Part shown: positions 37,566 through 46,976 of the stretch, one piece after another
Layout of the letters: every line of letters starts with the position of its first letter
Position numbering within the stretch: position 1 is the first letter of the stretch
From: Mycobacterium shinjukuense
GTDB lineage: Bacteria > Actinomycetota > Actinomycetes > Mycobacteriales > Mycobacteriaceae
Direction: 5' to 3'
Assembly (NCBI RefSeq): GCF_010730055.1
Contig: NZ_AP022575.1
Location: 1,550,001 to 1,614,000 of the forward strand
Length of the DNA: 64,000 bases
Position numbers and translations under genes: made by a program
The notes under the pieces: generated by a model
What the model was told of the DNA's origin: nothing
Database searches by the model: none
The model's input: the letters and a program-made list of their open reading frames with translations, nothing else

Positions 37566-37619
37566 GAAAGGGGGATGGGGAAACGGATCCGCTTTGCGGA
37601 CACCGCGCCCCTGACTACC

Positions 37620-38136
37620 AATGGTGTTGCGCTGCCGCCCACGCGCGGAAGCGCGCACCCCTAGCCCAGCGCCCGTAGCGACGGGATATCCGCTTGTGCC
37701 GTCACAAATTTGCCCCGTCACGTCCGCGCCAGCAACCAGGTAGAGCCGTGCCCTTGGCCGATGCCACGCGGCTCGAATTCGGCTAATGCGGCAGGTAGCT
37801 CACCGGGTGGCACCAGGAACCGTGCTGGGGTGGCTTCGATTTCGCTGAGCGCAACGATCGCCAGCAGCCACCCGGCGCCAACTGGTCGGTCAGCGACCGG
37901 TCGAATCGGTTGTCCTGACAGTACCGGCGGTGGCCGCCAACTTCACTGCGCCAGAACAGATCCCGAGCCTGACCAACGGCCACGGCCGCTCGCGTGGCGC
38001 TCATCCCGGCGGCGCCGGTCCGGGTCTGTCACCCGACATCGGCGAGCAGCACACCGCCATCGCGGTTGATCCGTTACCCGAGTTCAGAGATTCTCAACGG
38101 GCCAATGTATGACAAACCGACACAGGAGTGAACGTT
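37620..38136. other. Region between the intron and the membrane-protein gene
   Basis: 517 bp without an intact gene. The centre (37718 to about 37930, minus strand) holds the decayed coding fragment listed separately. The rest shows no clear gene; GCGCGGAAGCGCGC (37643-37656) is a small palindrome beside the intron. Confidence 0.4.
37718..37930 (-). pseudogene. Decayed gene remnant (possibly Rv1767-like)
   Basis: On the minus strand, a frame of about 70 codons without a start ends at TGA 37720-37718. It reads like protein: GWLLAIVALSEIEATPARF, then LVPPGELPAALAEFEPRG, GIGQGHGSTWLLART. A stop interrupts it upstream near 37930, and a neighbouring frame (MSATRAAVAVGQARDLFWRS, up to about 38004) also looks protein-like, so a frameshifted gene is likely. 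By synteny with the region above PE_PGRS31, Rv1767 would be expected here; that identity is a guess. Confidence 0.35.
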
Positions 38137-38628
38137 GTGGGTCTGGGACAAATCGCGCTGAACAGTGCGCCGGTGTTTGGCGGTGCAATGCTGGCCCTTG
38201 CGGCCGGGCAATTCAGAGGGCCCGACTACCGAGCGCTGATCAAGCAGGACATGGACCTGCTCGACCGGCTCCCGCCGGAGGCCACCACGAGGCGCGCCGA
38301 GCTGCAGCGCACGATCGATGACCGCATCGACGACCTGGTCGAGGCCGCCGATCGGAGTCGCGCGATGCGCAAGGCGGCGATGTCCTATCGGGGCAATTGG
38401 CGCGATGTCGTGCTGCTGATCTGTGTGCTGTTGTTCACGATCGTCTGGTGGGAGGTCAACCACAGCCGCGGTAATTGGCTACCGACGTTCATCGCGCTGA
38501 TTGTGCTGTCGGTGGTGACCGCAGGGTATGCGCTTCGCGGCATCCTGCGTGCCGCGACCTCGCTGGTGCGCGGGCATCGCGGGACCGCTCGCGCGCACCA
38601 TCCCCCCACCGCCCGACCTGAGAGTTGA
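38137..38628 (+). CDS. Small membrane protein of unknown function
   Basis: A 163-residue protein. GTG 38137 has AGGAG eight bases upstream and is preferred over GTG 38128, which overlaps that ribosome site. A weakly hydrophobic N-terminus (GQIALNSAPVFGGAMLALAAG) is followed by a charged helical segment (ALIKQDMDLLDRLPPEATTRR...), then two membrane helices (DVVLLICVLLFTIVWW and LPTFIALIVLSVVTAGYAL) and a basic tail. I do not recognise the family. It points the same way as the YbjQ-like gene 237 bp downstream. Confidence 0.7.
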   Translation: MGLGQIALNSAPVFGGAMLALAAGQFRGPDYRALIKQDMDLLDRLPPEATTRRAELQRTIDDRIDDLVEAADRSRAMRKAAMSYRGNWRDVVLLICVLLFTIVWWEVNHSRGNWLPTFIALIVLSVVTAGYALRGILRAATSLVRGHRGTARAHHPPTARPES

Positions 38629-38865
38629 CAAGCTCGGCCGCCAATCGCCCAACGACCCGATCTGCTCCGGCGCCGGAGACTGCGCCGCGCACGGCCGGGC
38701 CCTCGCGAAGAGTCTGGAGCGCGATGGTGCCCGCACGCTCGATCGTGCGCCGCGCACGGCTAATTGGGGCGCGCACCCGTCACCGGTGAGCAAAACTGTC
38801 GGGAACGGGCAATCACACCCACCCGCTAGGTACGCTGTCGCAAAGCGCAGAAGGGATCCTCGCCA

Positions 38866-39654
38866 ATGCAACCAGGCCCGCTCGATCCGGTGGCCAGCGA
38901 ACGGCTATCGCACGCGGAGAAGTCATGGACGTCGGACTTGTCGATCAACGAGTTCGCGCTGCTGCACGGGGCCGGGTTCGAACCCATGGAGTTGGTGATG
39001 GGTGTCTCCGTCTATCACGTCGGCTTCCAGTTCAGCGGCATGCGTCAGCAACAGGAATTGGGCGTTTTGACCGAGGCGACCTATCGGGCGCGCTGGAATG
39101 CGATGGCACGCATGCAGGCCGAAGCCGATGCACTCAAGGCGGACGGGATCGTCGGCGTCCGGCTCACCTGGCGCCATCACGGCGAGGGCGGCGAGCATCT
39201 GGAGTTCATGGCGGTCGGCACGGCGGTGCGGTACACCCCCAAACCCGGGGCATTTCGCCGTCCCAACGGACAGGCGTTCTCCAGCCACCTCTCCGGTCAG
39301 GACATGGTGACCTTGTTGCGCTCGGGGTTCGCGCCGGTGGCCTTCGTGATGGGCAATTGCGTGTTCCACATCGCCGTGCAGGGGTTCATGCAAACGCTTC
39401 GCCAGATCGGCCGCAATATGGAGATGCCGCAATGGACCCAAGGCAATTACCAAGCCCGTGAGTTGGCGATGTCACGCATGCAAAGCGAGGCGGAGCGAGA
39501 CGGCGCGACCGGCGTGGTGGGCGTGCACTTCTCCGTCTCGAACTACGCGTGGGGACTGCACACGGTGGAGTTCTACACGGCGGGAACCGCGGTACGCCGC
39601 ACCGGCAGCGGGGAAACCATCACACCGTCGTTCGTGCTGCCGATGGACAACTGA
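38866..39654 (+). CDS. YbjQ/heavy-metal-binding-domain protein, duplicated domain (Rv1762c counterpart)
   Basis: A 262-residue protein, the length of Rv1762c, starting MQPGPLDPVASERLSHAEK. Two similar ~110-residue halves can be aligned by eye: MELVMGVSVYHVGFQ...RMQAEADALKADGIVGVRL and VAFVMGNCVFHIAVQ...RMQSEAERDGATGVVGVHF. Each resembles the YbjQ (DUF74) domain, whose pentamers are annotated as heavy-metal-binding, but no obvious metal ligand cluster is visible. It has no signal peptide. The stop overlaps the ATG of the next gene by one base (TGATG), so the two are coupled. Confidence 0.82.
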   Translation: MQPGPLDPVASERLSHAEKSWTSDLSINEFALLHGAGFEPMELVMGVSVYHVGFQFSGMRQQQELGVLTEATYRARWNAMARMQAEADALKADGIVGVRLTWRHHGEGGEHLEFMAVGTAVRYTPKPGAFRRPNGQAFSSHLSGQDMVTLLRSGFAPVAFVMGNCVFHIAVQGFMQTLRQIGRNMEMPQWTQGNYQARELAMSRMQSEAERDGATGVVGVHFSVSNYAWGLHTVEFYTAGTAVRRTGSGETITPSFVLPMDN

Positions 39655-40037
39655 TGGTGGATTTCGACCTCGACCGAGTGAGCCGCACCGTCGCGGCCGC
39701 GCTCGCAGGCCCGGGCGGAGTCGCGCTGGTGGTGAACGTGTTCGCCGGACTTCCGGGCGTGGTTCACACGCCCGCCCGGCGCGGTCTGTTCCGATCGCAT
39801 CCCGAGCGAATCCAGATCGGCGACTGGCGTTATGAGATCGCCCACGATGGACGGCTGCTCGCCGGACACATGGTCAACGGCGTCGTCATCGCCGAGGACA
39901 TCCTCGCCGCCGACGCCGTCGGCCCACACATCGCCCGCGCGCTGGGGCAGATCGTGGCACGATACGGCGCGACCGTCATCCCCAACATCGACGCCGCCGT
40001 CGAGATGCTGGCAGCCAGCACCGGTTATCGATACTGA
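39654..40037 (+). CDS. Conserved protein of unknown function (Rv1761c counterpart)
   Basis: A 127-residue protein, the same length as Rv1761c, from ATG 39654 (MVDFDLDRVSRTVAAALAGPGG). A hydrophobic stretch GGVALVVNVFAGLPGVVH is too polar for a firm membrane helix. It is translationally coupled to the YbjQ-like gene and ends 3 bp from the convergent WS/DGAT stop. I see no motif that indicates function. Confidence 0.8.
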   Translation: MVDFDLDRVSRTVAAALAGPGGVALVVNVFAGLPGVVHTPARRGLFRSHPERIQIGDWRYEIAHDGRLLAGHMVNGVVIAEDILAADAVGPHIARALGQIVARYGATVIPNIDAAVEMLAASTGYRY

Positions 40038-40040
40038 AAG

Positions 40041-41471
40041 TTATTGTCCACCAGACAGATCACTGTCTTCCGGCTGCTCACCGCTGCGTCCGGGCCGATC
40101 ATCGCCGCACTCTAGCAACTCCTTGAGGGCATCGGCAAACCCGTCGGCGATGCCCCACAGGTCCGGCAGCAGGTCGGGGCAGGAGACGATGCCGATACCC
40201 AGTCCCCCGTTGAGCGACATGACGGTGATGTTGAGTCCCGCGCCGCCCAGCAGCGGGCCAAGCGGATACATCGAGTCGATTCCGCAGCCCAGGAAGTACA
40301 ACTGCTCCCGCGGGCCGGGCACGTTCGACAGGATCAGGTTGTAGACCGGGCTGCTGGTCAGCAGGATCCGCGGCAGGACGCGCATGGCCGCGCCGAACAT
40401 CGTCTGGCCGCCGAACTGGGTCCAGTCGTGCAGCAAGGTGGGTCCGATGGCGGCGATGTGGTCCTTGGCGGCGGCGTTGCTGGCGGCGATGGTGCGAATT
40501 CGCTCAGCGGGGTCGCTGATCTGGCTTTCCACCCGGCAGAACATCCAGGTGGTCTGATTTCGCCCGGGCCGGTCAGATTTGTCGCGCACCGACACGGGCA
40601 CGGTGGCCACCAGCGGAGTACCGGGCAGCTCGCCGCGGTCAAGCAGGAACCGTCGCAACACCCCGGCGCACAAGGCCACCACGACGTCATTGATGGTCAC
40701 CCCGAACCGGTCCTTGACCCTGGTGACGTCTCGCATGTCGAGATGGGTGAACGCGATAGTGCGGTGTCGGCTCAACGAGCCGTTGAAGGGGGTCGGTGGT
40801 GCAGCAAACGGTGCCGCCATGGTGCGGCCCTCGCGCGCGCGAAGCACCGTCTGCACCAGCGTCAGCATGGTCGCCGGCACCAGCGCCGCCAATCGCAATG
40901 GCCGCAGGGCAAATCCTTTCAATCCGCTCGCGGCGATCTGCAGCGCACTGCCGCCACCGGGGCCACCAGCCGGCAACGGTTCCGGCCTTTCGGGCTGCAG
41001 GCTGCACAGGTGGGCCAGCAGGTTTGCCCCAGCGACCCCGTCGACCACCGCGTGGTGCACCTTGAGCATCACCGCCACCGCGTCGGCACGCGCGCAGCCC
41101 TCGATCACCCACATCTCCCACAGGGGACGGTCGCGGTCCAGCGGCAGCCCTGCGAGATAGCCGCAGATCTCGGCGAGCTCGCGGCGTCCCGCTGGTGGGG
41201 GCAGACCGATGCGGCGCACGTGGCGTCCCAGTCGGAAGCTCTCGTCGTCCACCCACACCGGATGATCGAGATTCAGTTGGGTATCGGCGAGCTTCATCCG
41301 AAATTCTGGAACCGCCTTCACGTGCTTGGCCAGGGCGGCGCGGAACCGGCCATAGGTATAGCCGCCCGGCATCGTCGACGTGTCCAATTCCACTATGCAA
41401 CACACGTTTAACGGTTGCGTCGGCGTCTCCAGGTAGAGAAAAAATGCGTCGAGCCCGCTGAGTCGTTCCAT
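40041..41471 (-). CDS. Wax ester synthase/diacylglycerol acyltransferase (Rv1760 counterpart)
   Basis: A 476-residue WS/DGAT starting MERLSGLDAFFLYLETPTQPLNV, the classic family N-terminus. The catalytic motif HHAVVDG is at about residues 139-145; a second block (NVPGPREQLYFLGCGIDSMYPLG) is the conserved C-terminal segment. It makes triacylglycerol or wax esters from acyl-CoA, probably at the membrane. Rv1760 in M. tuberculosis is a TAG synthase of this family at the same position. The C-terminal ~20 residues are acidic and polar. Confidence 0.94.
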   Translation of the reverse strand: MERLSGLDAFFLYLETPTQPLNVCCIVELDTSTMPGGYTYGRFRAALAKHVKAVPEFRMKLADTQLNLDHPVWVDDESFRLGRHVRRIGLPPPAGRRELAEICGYLAGLPLDRDRPLWEMWVIEGCARADAVAVMLKVHHAVVDGVAGANLLAHLCSLQPERPEPLPAGGPGGGSALQIAASGLKGFALRPLRLAALVPATMLTLVQTVLRAREGRTMAAPFAAPPTPFNGSLSRHRTIAFTHLDMRDVTRVKDRFGVTINDVVVALCAGVLRRFLLDRGELPGTPLVATVPVSVRDKSDRPGRNQTTWMFCRVESQISDPAERIRTIAASNAAAKDHIAAIGPTLLHDWTQFGGQTMFGAAMRVLPRILLTSSPVYNLILSNVPGPREQLYFLGCGIDSMYPLGPLLGGAGLNITVMSLNGGLGIGIVSCPDLLPDLWGIADGFADALKELLECGDDRPGRSGEQPEDSDLSGGQ

Positions 41472-41703
41472 AGCCGCCCCACCCGACTAGTCAGTGCAGA
41501 AACGTCCGACCCCCATCAAAGTCTAGGGACGTGCGACGAAGAGAGCCAGCCTCGGAGAAGCGTTTTCGTGTTAATTGTTGGTGGCCGCGCCGTAGACGAC
41601 ACCACCGCTTCGGCGACCGGTCATGCCGTCACGAAGTCGCCGCACTGAAGGTAGCGCCCAAAGCGTGTAGCCCGCATGGGACTTCGATCGCTGCCGATCG
41701 CCG

Positions 41704-42387
41704 CTACAGACGGCTGGCTGCGAAACTCGCTCCCTGTTCGACCAGTCCGTCGCCCGCGTATCCGTTATGGGCTGCCCAATCGCCTCCGCTGTCACAGACG
41801 GGATCGCCGCTTGCGCACAGCTGTATGGTCTTTTCGGCATACAGCGGGCCGATGATGATCGGCGGTACGCCCAGTGAGTTCATGAATTGAGCCGACGGTG
41901 TTCCGAACAGCGTGATGGCGGCCACGTGATCGGCAACCTCGGCGGGCATCGGCCTGGGCGCGTCCTCGGGTGCCCCGTCCGGGATGGCCGCCGAGGTCAC
42001 AAAGCCCATCACCGCCGCGCCCTGGGAGTATCCGCCGAGCACCATCTTGGTCTTGGGACAGCTTGTCGCCGTCTGCTCGATGTGCGAGCCGGCGTCGCTG
42101 ATGCCGGACATCGCGGTGGGGAAATCCGTGGTCGCCGGGTAGTTGACCGCGTACACCCCCACGGACTTGCCGCCGATCTTCGACCGCAGTGAGTCGATGA
42201 ACGTCTGTCCGATTTCACCGACGCCGGGTGGCTCGCCGGTGCCGCGGGCGAACACCACCTCGACGTCCGAGCAGGACCCGTCGGGTGCGGCTGGGGTTGC
42301 GGATGCGGATGGGACAAAAGCAAACGGCAGTGCCCAGCTTGTGACCAGCGCGGCACGGCCGAGTCGGATGATGTTGAATACGCTCAC
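41704..42387 (-). CDS. cut1: Cutinase family serine hydrolase, secreted (cut1/Rv1758 counterpart)
   Basis: A 227-residue exported cutinase-like esterase. GTG 42387 gives a signal peptide (ALVTSWALPFAFVPSASA) with likely cleavage near ATP. The nucleophile is Ser121 in GGYSQGA; catalytic Asp and His lie in CASGDPVC and AHNGYAG. Cys pairs match the two cutinase disulfides. Such enzymes act on lipid esters in or outside the cell wall (phospholipase/thioesterase activities). H37Rv carries only a shortened cut1 because of the IS6110-associated RvD2 deletion, whereas this copy is full-length. Confidence 0.92.
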   Translation of the reverse strand: MSVFNIIRLGRAALVTSWALPFAFVPSASATPAAPDGSCSDVEVVFARGTGEPPGVGEIGQTFIDSLRSKIGGKSVGVYAVNYPATTDFPTAMSGISDAGSHIEQTATSCPKTKMVLGGYSQGAAVMGFVTSAAIPDGAPEDAPRPMPAEVADHVAAITLFGTPSAQFMNSLGVPPIIIGPLYAEKTIQLCASGDPVCDSGGDWAAHNGYAGDGLVEQGASFAASRL

Positions 42388-42571
42388 CAGTCAATAATGC
42401 CCTCTGTGTACCTTCCCCAAACGGGGAACGCTCGATTCCGGTCGGCTGCCGCTAGGTCATTGAACCCGGCGGACTAGCCGTTCGCGCGCTCGATGAAGGT
42501 CCCTGCAGCGCGCGATTCGCCGATTCTAGGCCGTCCCGAGCGGTGGGGGCGGTCGCCCGGCGTGCCCCACC

Positions 42572-45388
42572 CTATGCGTCGGCGGTCGAACTGCGAGGCC
42601 GTCGCGGCCACCAGAGCCAGCGGCTCAGCACCACCATCACGGCCGGTAAGACGAATGCACGCACCACGAGGGCGTCCAACAGCAACCCGATGCCGACGGT
42701 GACGCCTATCTGCGCCACCGCCAGCGCACTACTCGTCGCTAGCGCGAACATCGTTGTGCCAACGACGATTCCAGCGGTAGTAACCACCGCGCCGGTCGCG
42801 GCGAATGTTCGGATGATGCTGACGTGCGGTCCGGCAGGAAGTTCCTCGCGGATCCGTAGGGCCAGCAGTAGGTTGCCGGCCGAACCCACGGCCACCAACA
42901 AGACAAACGCGATCGGCAGCACCGACCAGTGCAACTCCTGGCCGAGCATGCGTTGCCAAATCACGACGCTGGCGCCCAGCGCGCAGACGTACGACGTCGA
43001 GACGGTGCCGACAACGACCAGCCCGGCAAGCGGACTCCGCAGCAGTAGTGCGGCTATCGCGAAGATAACGGCGAGCGTGATGACCCCTAAGGTGGTCAGG
43101 TCACCACCCACAAGGTCCTGCAGATCCCGGGTGGCCGGCCCCACCCCCGTGAGCTCAACGGCGGTCGGTTTGAGCGTGCCTGCCTCGGTCGATTGCGCCA
43201 CGGCAGCCAGGATGTCGCGGGCGCGTTGGGCACCATCGCTACCCCATTCGTGCCCGTCGCCGTAGACGTACAGACGCGTCGCGTGCCCGTTCGGTGAGAC
43301 GAAATGGTTCAAGACCACGCGCATGTTGGGGTCGGTCAGGATCGTCCGGGAGGCGTAGAGGTCCACCCCGGGTCCCCCATGGGAAACAGCGGCAAGCTCA
43401 TGTAAGTAGCCGGGGAGCTCTCGTAGTGGCGTTGGGCCGACATTGGTGAGTGCCGCTTTCAAGCCCGCCGCCGACGCGCGAATCTCCTCCAGCTGACCGC
43501 CGACGCTGTTCAAGGCGTTCGGCAGGTCGGATGGACCGGTTGCCCCCGAGGCGGCATCGGCAATCCCCCTCGCGAGCTGTCCGGCCGCATCGGCCAGCTT
43601 CGTGGCGCCGTCGATGACGGTGTTTGCCCACTGCACCACCTCTTGGGCGGCGGAACACACCGGGTTTGTCCCGCAGTCTGGTATGGCCGCGACGAAACTT
43701 CGCAGCGGGTCGAAAATATCGAACACGTCGGCCGCGCGGTCCCGCAGTTTGGCTACCGCTTCCTGCATCAGCCGGACGGCCAAACTCGCCTGGCCAACCC
43801 CGTAGCTGCCCTGTTGGATGCCATTCTGAAGCAAATCGACCGCTGTCACCATGTCATCCGCGGCGGCTCCGAGATTGGTGAAAGTTGCCCCCCGGGACGC
43901 GAGCTGGTCGGAGAATTCGTCGAGCCGATCGCCGATATTTCCCCCCGAGGCTGTCATGGCAGCTTGCTTGGAGACCATCCCGCTGGGATGGCTCGCTGAC
44001 TGCACCATGCGCACGCCGGGAATCGCCATGACTGCGGCGGTTATTCCTTCGATGGCGGTCAGACCTGCGGGATTGCGGACGTCGTGGTCGGTCTCGATGG
44101 TGACGACGTCGGGCAGCAGTTGGTTCGGCGGGAAATGGCGATCGACGGCCTGGTAGCCCCGGTTGGATTCGGCCCACGCCGGGGTCGCCGCTGCTTCGTC
44201 CCAACCGATGGGGACTCCGGGCAGGGCGATCATCAGAACCAGGACGAATACGCCACTACCCACCAAAATCGGCGCCGGCCAACGCGCCACCGCGGTACCA
44301 ATGCGCCGCGATCGGCGCAGGGTCCGCTTGCGTCGCGGCGGCTTGGCCAGGTCGAGGCGCCCAGCCAGCGCGATGAGGGCCGGCGTCAACGTCAGCGCGG
44401 CCACGCCCACGACGAGAACACCGATCGAACAAAGGATTCCGGTTGTCCCGAACATGCTGATCCGGGCCAGGTCCAGCCATCCCATGGCACCCAGCGGCGC
44501 GACCACGATCAGTACCGAGCCGATGATCGCCGGCATCACACCGCGGTAGGCCTCCGCCAACGCGTCCGCCGCGGCCATCCCTTGCCTTCGCCGTTCGTGA
44601 TAACGCCCGATCAGGAAGATCGCGAAGCCGGTCCCAACTCCGACAACCACCGCGATGCTCAGTTCGAGGGCGAACAGCGACACACCGATGGCCTCGCGGT
44701 CGACGAGTACCGAAACGATCGGCTTGGCCACGGCTAGCGCCATGACGACCGACACCAGCGGCACCAGCGCCGTGATCAGGGAACGGTAGACGATCAACAA
44801 CAGAATCAACAGGGCCGCGATTGTCGCTGCCGTGATGAGTTGGGTGTGTCTGTCGATCGCCGCGAACTCGTCGGTGATGGTGGCGCCGGGACCGGTGATA
44901 AACACCTGAAGACCGTCAGGCGGGTGCAGTTGCGCGACGATGGCGCGCGCGGCGGTGATCGACTCCCTGGCTCGCGACGTTCCCACCATGCCCGCCAGAC
45001 GCATGCTGGCGATCACCGCGTGATGATCATCGCTCACAGCCGCGGCCGCGTTGGCCGGGACTCCCCACCAGTCCGTGACCTCGACGACATGGTGGGAATC
45101 AGCGCGCAGAGTCGCGACGAGTCGATCGTAGAAGGCCCGATCGCGGTCATCGAGGGCCCCGTTTCGTTCCAGCACCACATATCCGATGTTGTCGCCGGGC
45201 CCCTGGGCGAACGCCTCCGCCGACCGTTGCACGGCAAGGGAAGTGGCCGTGCGATACGGCGCGAAGGGTTGATCCTCGATGCTGATGAGCTGCTCGAGGG
45301 GTGGGGCAAAGCTATTGCCGAGAATCGCCGCGAGCGCCCAGACGCCGACGATCAACAGCGAGTAGCGCTGGACAATGCGGGCAATCAC
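42572..45388 (-). CDS. mmpL14: MmpL family RND transporter (MmpL14 counterpart)
   Basis: A 938-residue RND-superfamily lipid exporter: a first helix (SLLIVGVWALAAILG), a ~150-residue external domain, a five-helix bundle (about 180-350), another helix (ILVGSGVFVLVLMIAL), a larger external domain containing a Cys pair (PDCGTNPVC) and a coiled region, and five more C-terminal helices. No MmpS gene is adjacent. The flanking cutinase and phospholipase C genes match the RvD2 region, where M. bovis and some M. tuberculosis strains carry mmpL14. The substrate is unknown. The name rests on synteny. Confidence 0.85.
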   Translation of the reverse strand: MIARIVQRYSLLIVGVWALAAILGNSFAPPLEQLISIEDQPFAPYRTATSLAVQRSAEAFAQGPGDNIGYVVLERNGALDDRDRAFYDRLVATLRADSHHVVEVTDWWGVPANAAAAVSDDHHAVIASMRLAGMVGTSRARESITAARAIVAQLHPPDGLQVFITGPGATITDEFAAIDRHTQLITAATIAALLILLLIVYRSLITALVPLVSVVMALAVAKPIVSVLVDREAIGVSLFALELSIAVVVGVGTGFAIFLIGRYHERRRQGMAAADALAEAYRGVMPAIIGSVLIVVAPLGAMGWLDLARISMFGTTGILCSIGVLVVGVAALTLTPALIALAGRLDLAKPPRRKRTLRRSRRIGTAVARWPAPILVGSGVFVLVLMIALPGVPIGWDEAAATPAWAESNRGYQAVDRHFPPNQLLPDVVTIETDHDVRNPAGLTAIEGITAAVMAIPGVRMVQSASHPSGMVSKQAAMTASGGNIGDRLDEFSDQLASRGATFTNLGAAADDMVTAVDLLQNGIQQGSYGVGQASLAVRLMQEAVAKLRDRAADVFDIFDPLRSFVAAIPDCGTNPVCSAAQEVVQWANTVIDGATKLADAAGQLARGIADAASGATGPSDLPNALNSVGGQLEEIRASAAGLKAALTNVGPTPLRELPGYLHELAAVSHGGPGVDLYASRTILTDPNMRVVLNHFVSPNGHATRLYVYGDGHEWGSDGAQRARDILAAVAQSTEAGTLKPTAVELTGVGPATRDLQDLVGGDLTTLGVITLAVIFAIAALLLRSPLAGLVVVGTVSTSYVCALGASVVIWQRMLGQELHWSVLPIAFVLLVAVGSAGNLLLALRIREELPAGPHVSIIRTFAATGAVVTTAGIVVGTTMFALATSSALAVAQIGVTVGIGLLLDALVVRAFVLPAVMVVLSRWLWWPRRPRSSTADA

Positions 45389-45615
45389 GGCATGAACCTC
45401 AACCGCGCCGCGGGTCGGACGTCACGGCGGTGGCGTTCAACAGGGGTACCACCTTAGCCTGGTTGGACGTCGCGGTGTAATCACCGGTCGAATCGGCTAA
45501 TTCAACCACTTGGGTCACCTGCTCGTCAGTGGTTTGCGTGTGCCCTGCGGCCGGCTTGGTCGCAACCGTCGAAATCTTGGTCACCTGCGTCCCCGACTCG
45601 ATAGTGTCTCCCATC

Positions 45616-46692
45616 ATGGGCGTTCTGCGCTTCCTATGGCGGCAAGTGCTGGCGTTCGACCGGATCGGCTCACGTATCCCCCAGCTCATCCAAGTGTGGC
45701 TTACGGAACTGTTCTTCGTGATGCCGATGACCTTCTTCATCGGCAAGGTCATCGACATCCACGGCGCGTTCGGCGTGCCCGGCACCGGCGAACGGCTCGG
45801 CGGGGTCTTCTGGGGAGCATTGGTGGTCGCGCTGATCTTCGGGTTCTCCTTCGTGCGCTCCCTGGTAAAGCCGCGGGTGGCGCAGGGTTCCTGGACGCCG
45901 CTGACACATGCCGACATCGGACCGGCAACCGTGTACGGCAGCAACAGGGCCTGGAAGGTAACCTACTCCTACCTGACCAGCCACCCGTCCTACGCGTTGT
46001 TGCTGTTGCTGACGGCGCCGATCCCGGCCGTGATGTTGGCGGCGACCAACAACCAGGGCGACAGCACGTTCTATTTCCGGGTGTGCGGCGTTGTCGGGCT
46101 GATCATTCTCGCCTGCATGGCGCTGGCGCGCATAGTGGCTTGGTATGTCTTTCGTTTCGGCCGCCGCCAGCTCGAGCACCAGCTGCGGGAATCGTCGATC
46201 TCACAACGTCGTCTGGGCTGGGAGATCGCCTGGAAGCCGGTGCTGGTCCTGGTGGTGTTGATGTATGCGATCGTCTGCATTCCGTTGGTTGCCATGTGGT
46301 TGAACGACCAGCGCACCATTGCGGGCCTGCCGGTGGTGATCGTTGCGGACGCGGCAAACCCCGGCCAGTATCGGCGGGTGGAAGGCACGGTGGTGTCCAA
46401 CCCGGTGTATTGGGCGCCGGGAGGCACCGGTCGTGGCGGAAACAACCACGCGGGCGCGGGGGTTCTTGTGGCGCTGCCGTCCGGTGGTGAGGCGCTGCTG
46501 CTCGCCGAAGCGATGTCGGTGCCCGACTTCAAGGGGATGATGGCCGGTGTGCGCGGCGGCGCGCTCAAGGCGACAGGCAAAGTGATCGACGACATCACCG
46601 CCGATCAGCGAAAGTACTATGGCTTCGACGAAGCCGCGTTCCCCCAGGCGTCTTCCGCAGGCCGCGTCATGCTGCTGCTATCCACCCCGTGA
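45616..46692 (+). CDS. Multi-pass membrane protein of unknown function (RvD2-type)
   Basis: A 358-residue protein from ATG 45616 (MGVLRFLWRQVLAFDRIG); the upstream extension lacks coherent sequence. About five membrane helices: LTELFFVMPMTFFIG, FWGALVVALIFGFSFV, YALLLLLTAPIPAVMLA, VVGLIILACMALARIV and PVLVLVVLMYAIVCIPLV. A C-terminal ~110-residue domain (PVVIVADAANPGQYRRVEGTVVSN...) is likely extracytoplasmic. It diverges from mmpL14 across 227 bp. I do not recognise the family; its place suggests one of the hypothetical genes of the RvD2 locus. Confidence 0.75.
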   Translation: MGVLRFLWRQVLAFDRIGSRIPQLIQVWLTELFFVMPMTFFIGKVIDIHGAFGVPGTGERLGGVFWGALVVALIFGFSFVRSLVKPRVAQGSWTPLTHADIGPATVYGSNRAWKVTYSYLTSHPSYALLLLLTAPIPAVMLAATNNQGDSTFYFRVCGVVGLIILACMALARIVAWYVFRFGRRQLEHQLRESSISQRRLGWEIAWKPVLVLVVLMYAIVCIPLVAMWLNDQRTIAGLPVVIVADAANPGQYRRVEGTVVSNPVYWAPGGTGRGGNNHAGAGVLVALPSGGEALLLAEAMSVPDFKGMMAGVRGGALKATGKVIDDITADQRKYYGFDEAAFPQASSAGRVMLLLSTP

Positions 46693-46708
46693 CCGGCGTC
46701 TTGCCGGT
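46692..46708 (+). terminator. Candidate intrinsic terminator hairpin
   Basis: ACCGGC (46692-46697) and GCCGGT (46703-46708) pair around a 5-nt loop, directly at the stop codon of the membrane-protein gene. No U-run follows, as is common for mycobacterial terminators, so this is only a possibility. Confidence 0.35.
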
Positions 46709-46976
46709 GCGCGGCTGGTCAGCCAAGTCCTCGGCGGCGGCTCAATCTTCCGACACCGCAGCGCATTTCACGCCCAAGGCGCCAAATCGAGTCACGCGCC
46801 GAGGCCGGTGAAGACCGGCAAGGGTTGACCGCCGGTTGGCGCACGCCTGGAAATCGCCGCGCGACACGCCGTTTGGCGCGTTGGTTGGTGACTCGTAGTC
46901 CCTTACCTTGAGCTGAAATGTGCGATCGGAGATGCGGCAGAAAGTCATGGCGGTGAGCGGCGGCCGATTCGACGGA

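Larger units (their letters stand above)
35633..37619 (+). mobile_element. Group II intron (retroelement)
   Basis: A ~2.0-kb retroelement. The 5' end near 35633 starts GTTGCGTC followed by structured, G-rich domain I sequence (including GGGTGTGAGTCCCG). A maturase/reverse transcriptase gene lies in domain IV (36008-37510). Domain V is recognisable at 37533-37565 (AAGCCGTGTGCGG-GAAA-CCGCACGCACGG) with the catalytic AGC triad. Domain VI follows and the 3' end should fall at about 37618 (CTGACTAC). The 5' boundary is approximate because the usual GTGYG start is not exact. No other copy is in the window. It sits between the PE_PGRS31 upstream region and a decayed gene. Confidence 0.85.

Noticed and set aside
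38128..38136. GTG 38128 as start of the small membrane protein
   Set aside because: It overlaps the AGGAG that is well spaced for GTG 38137.
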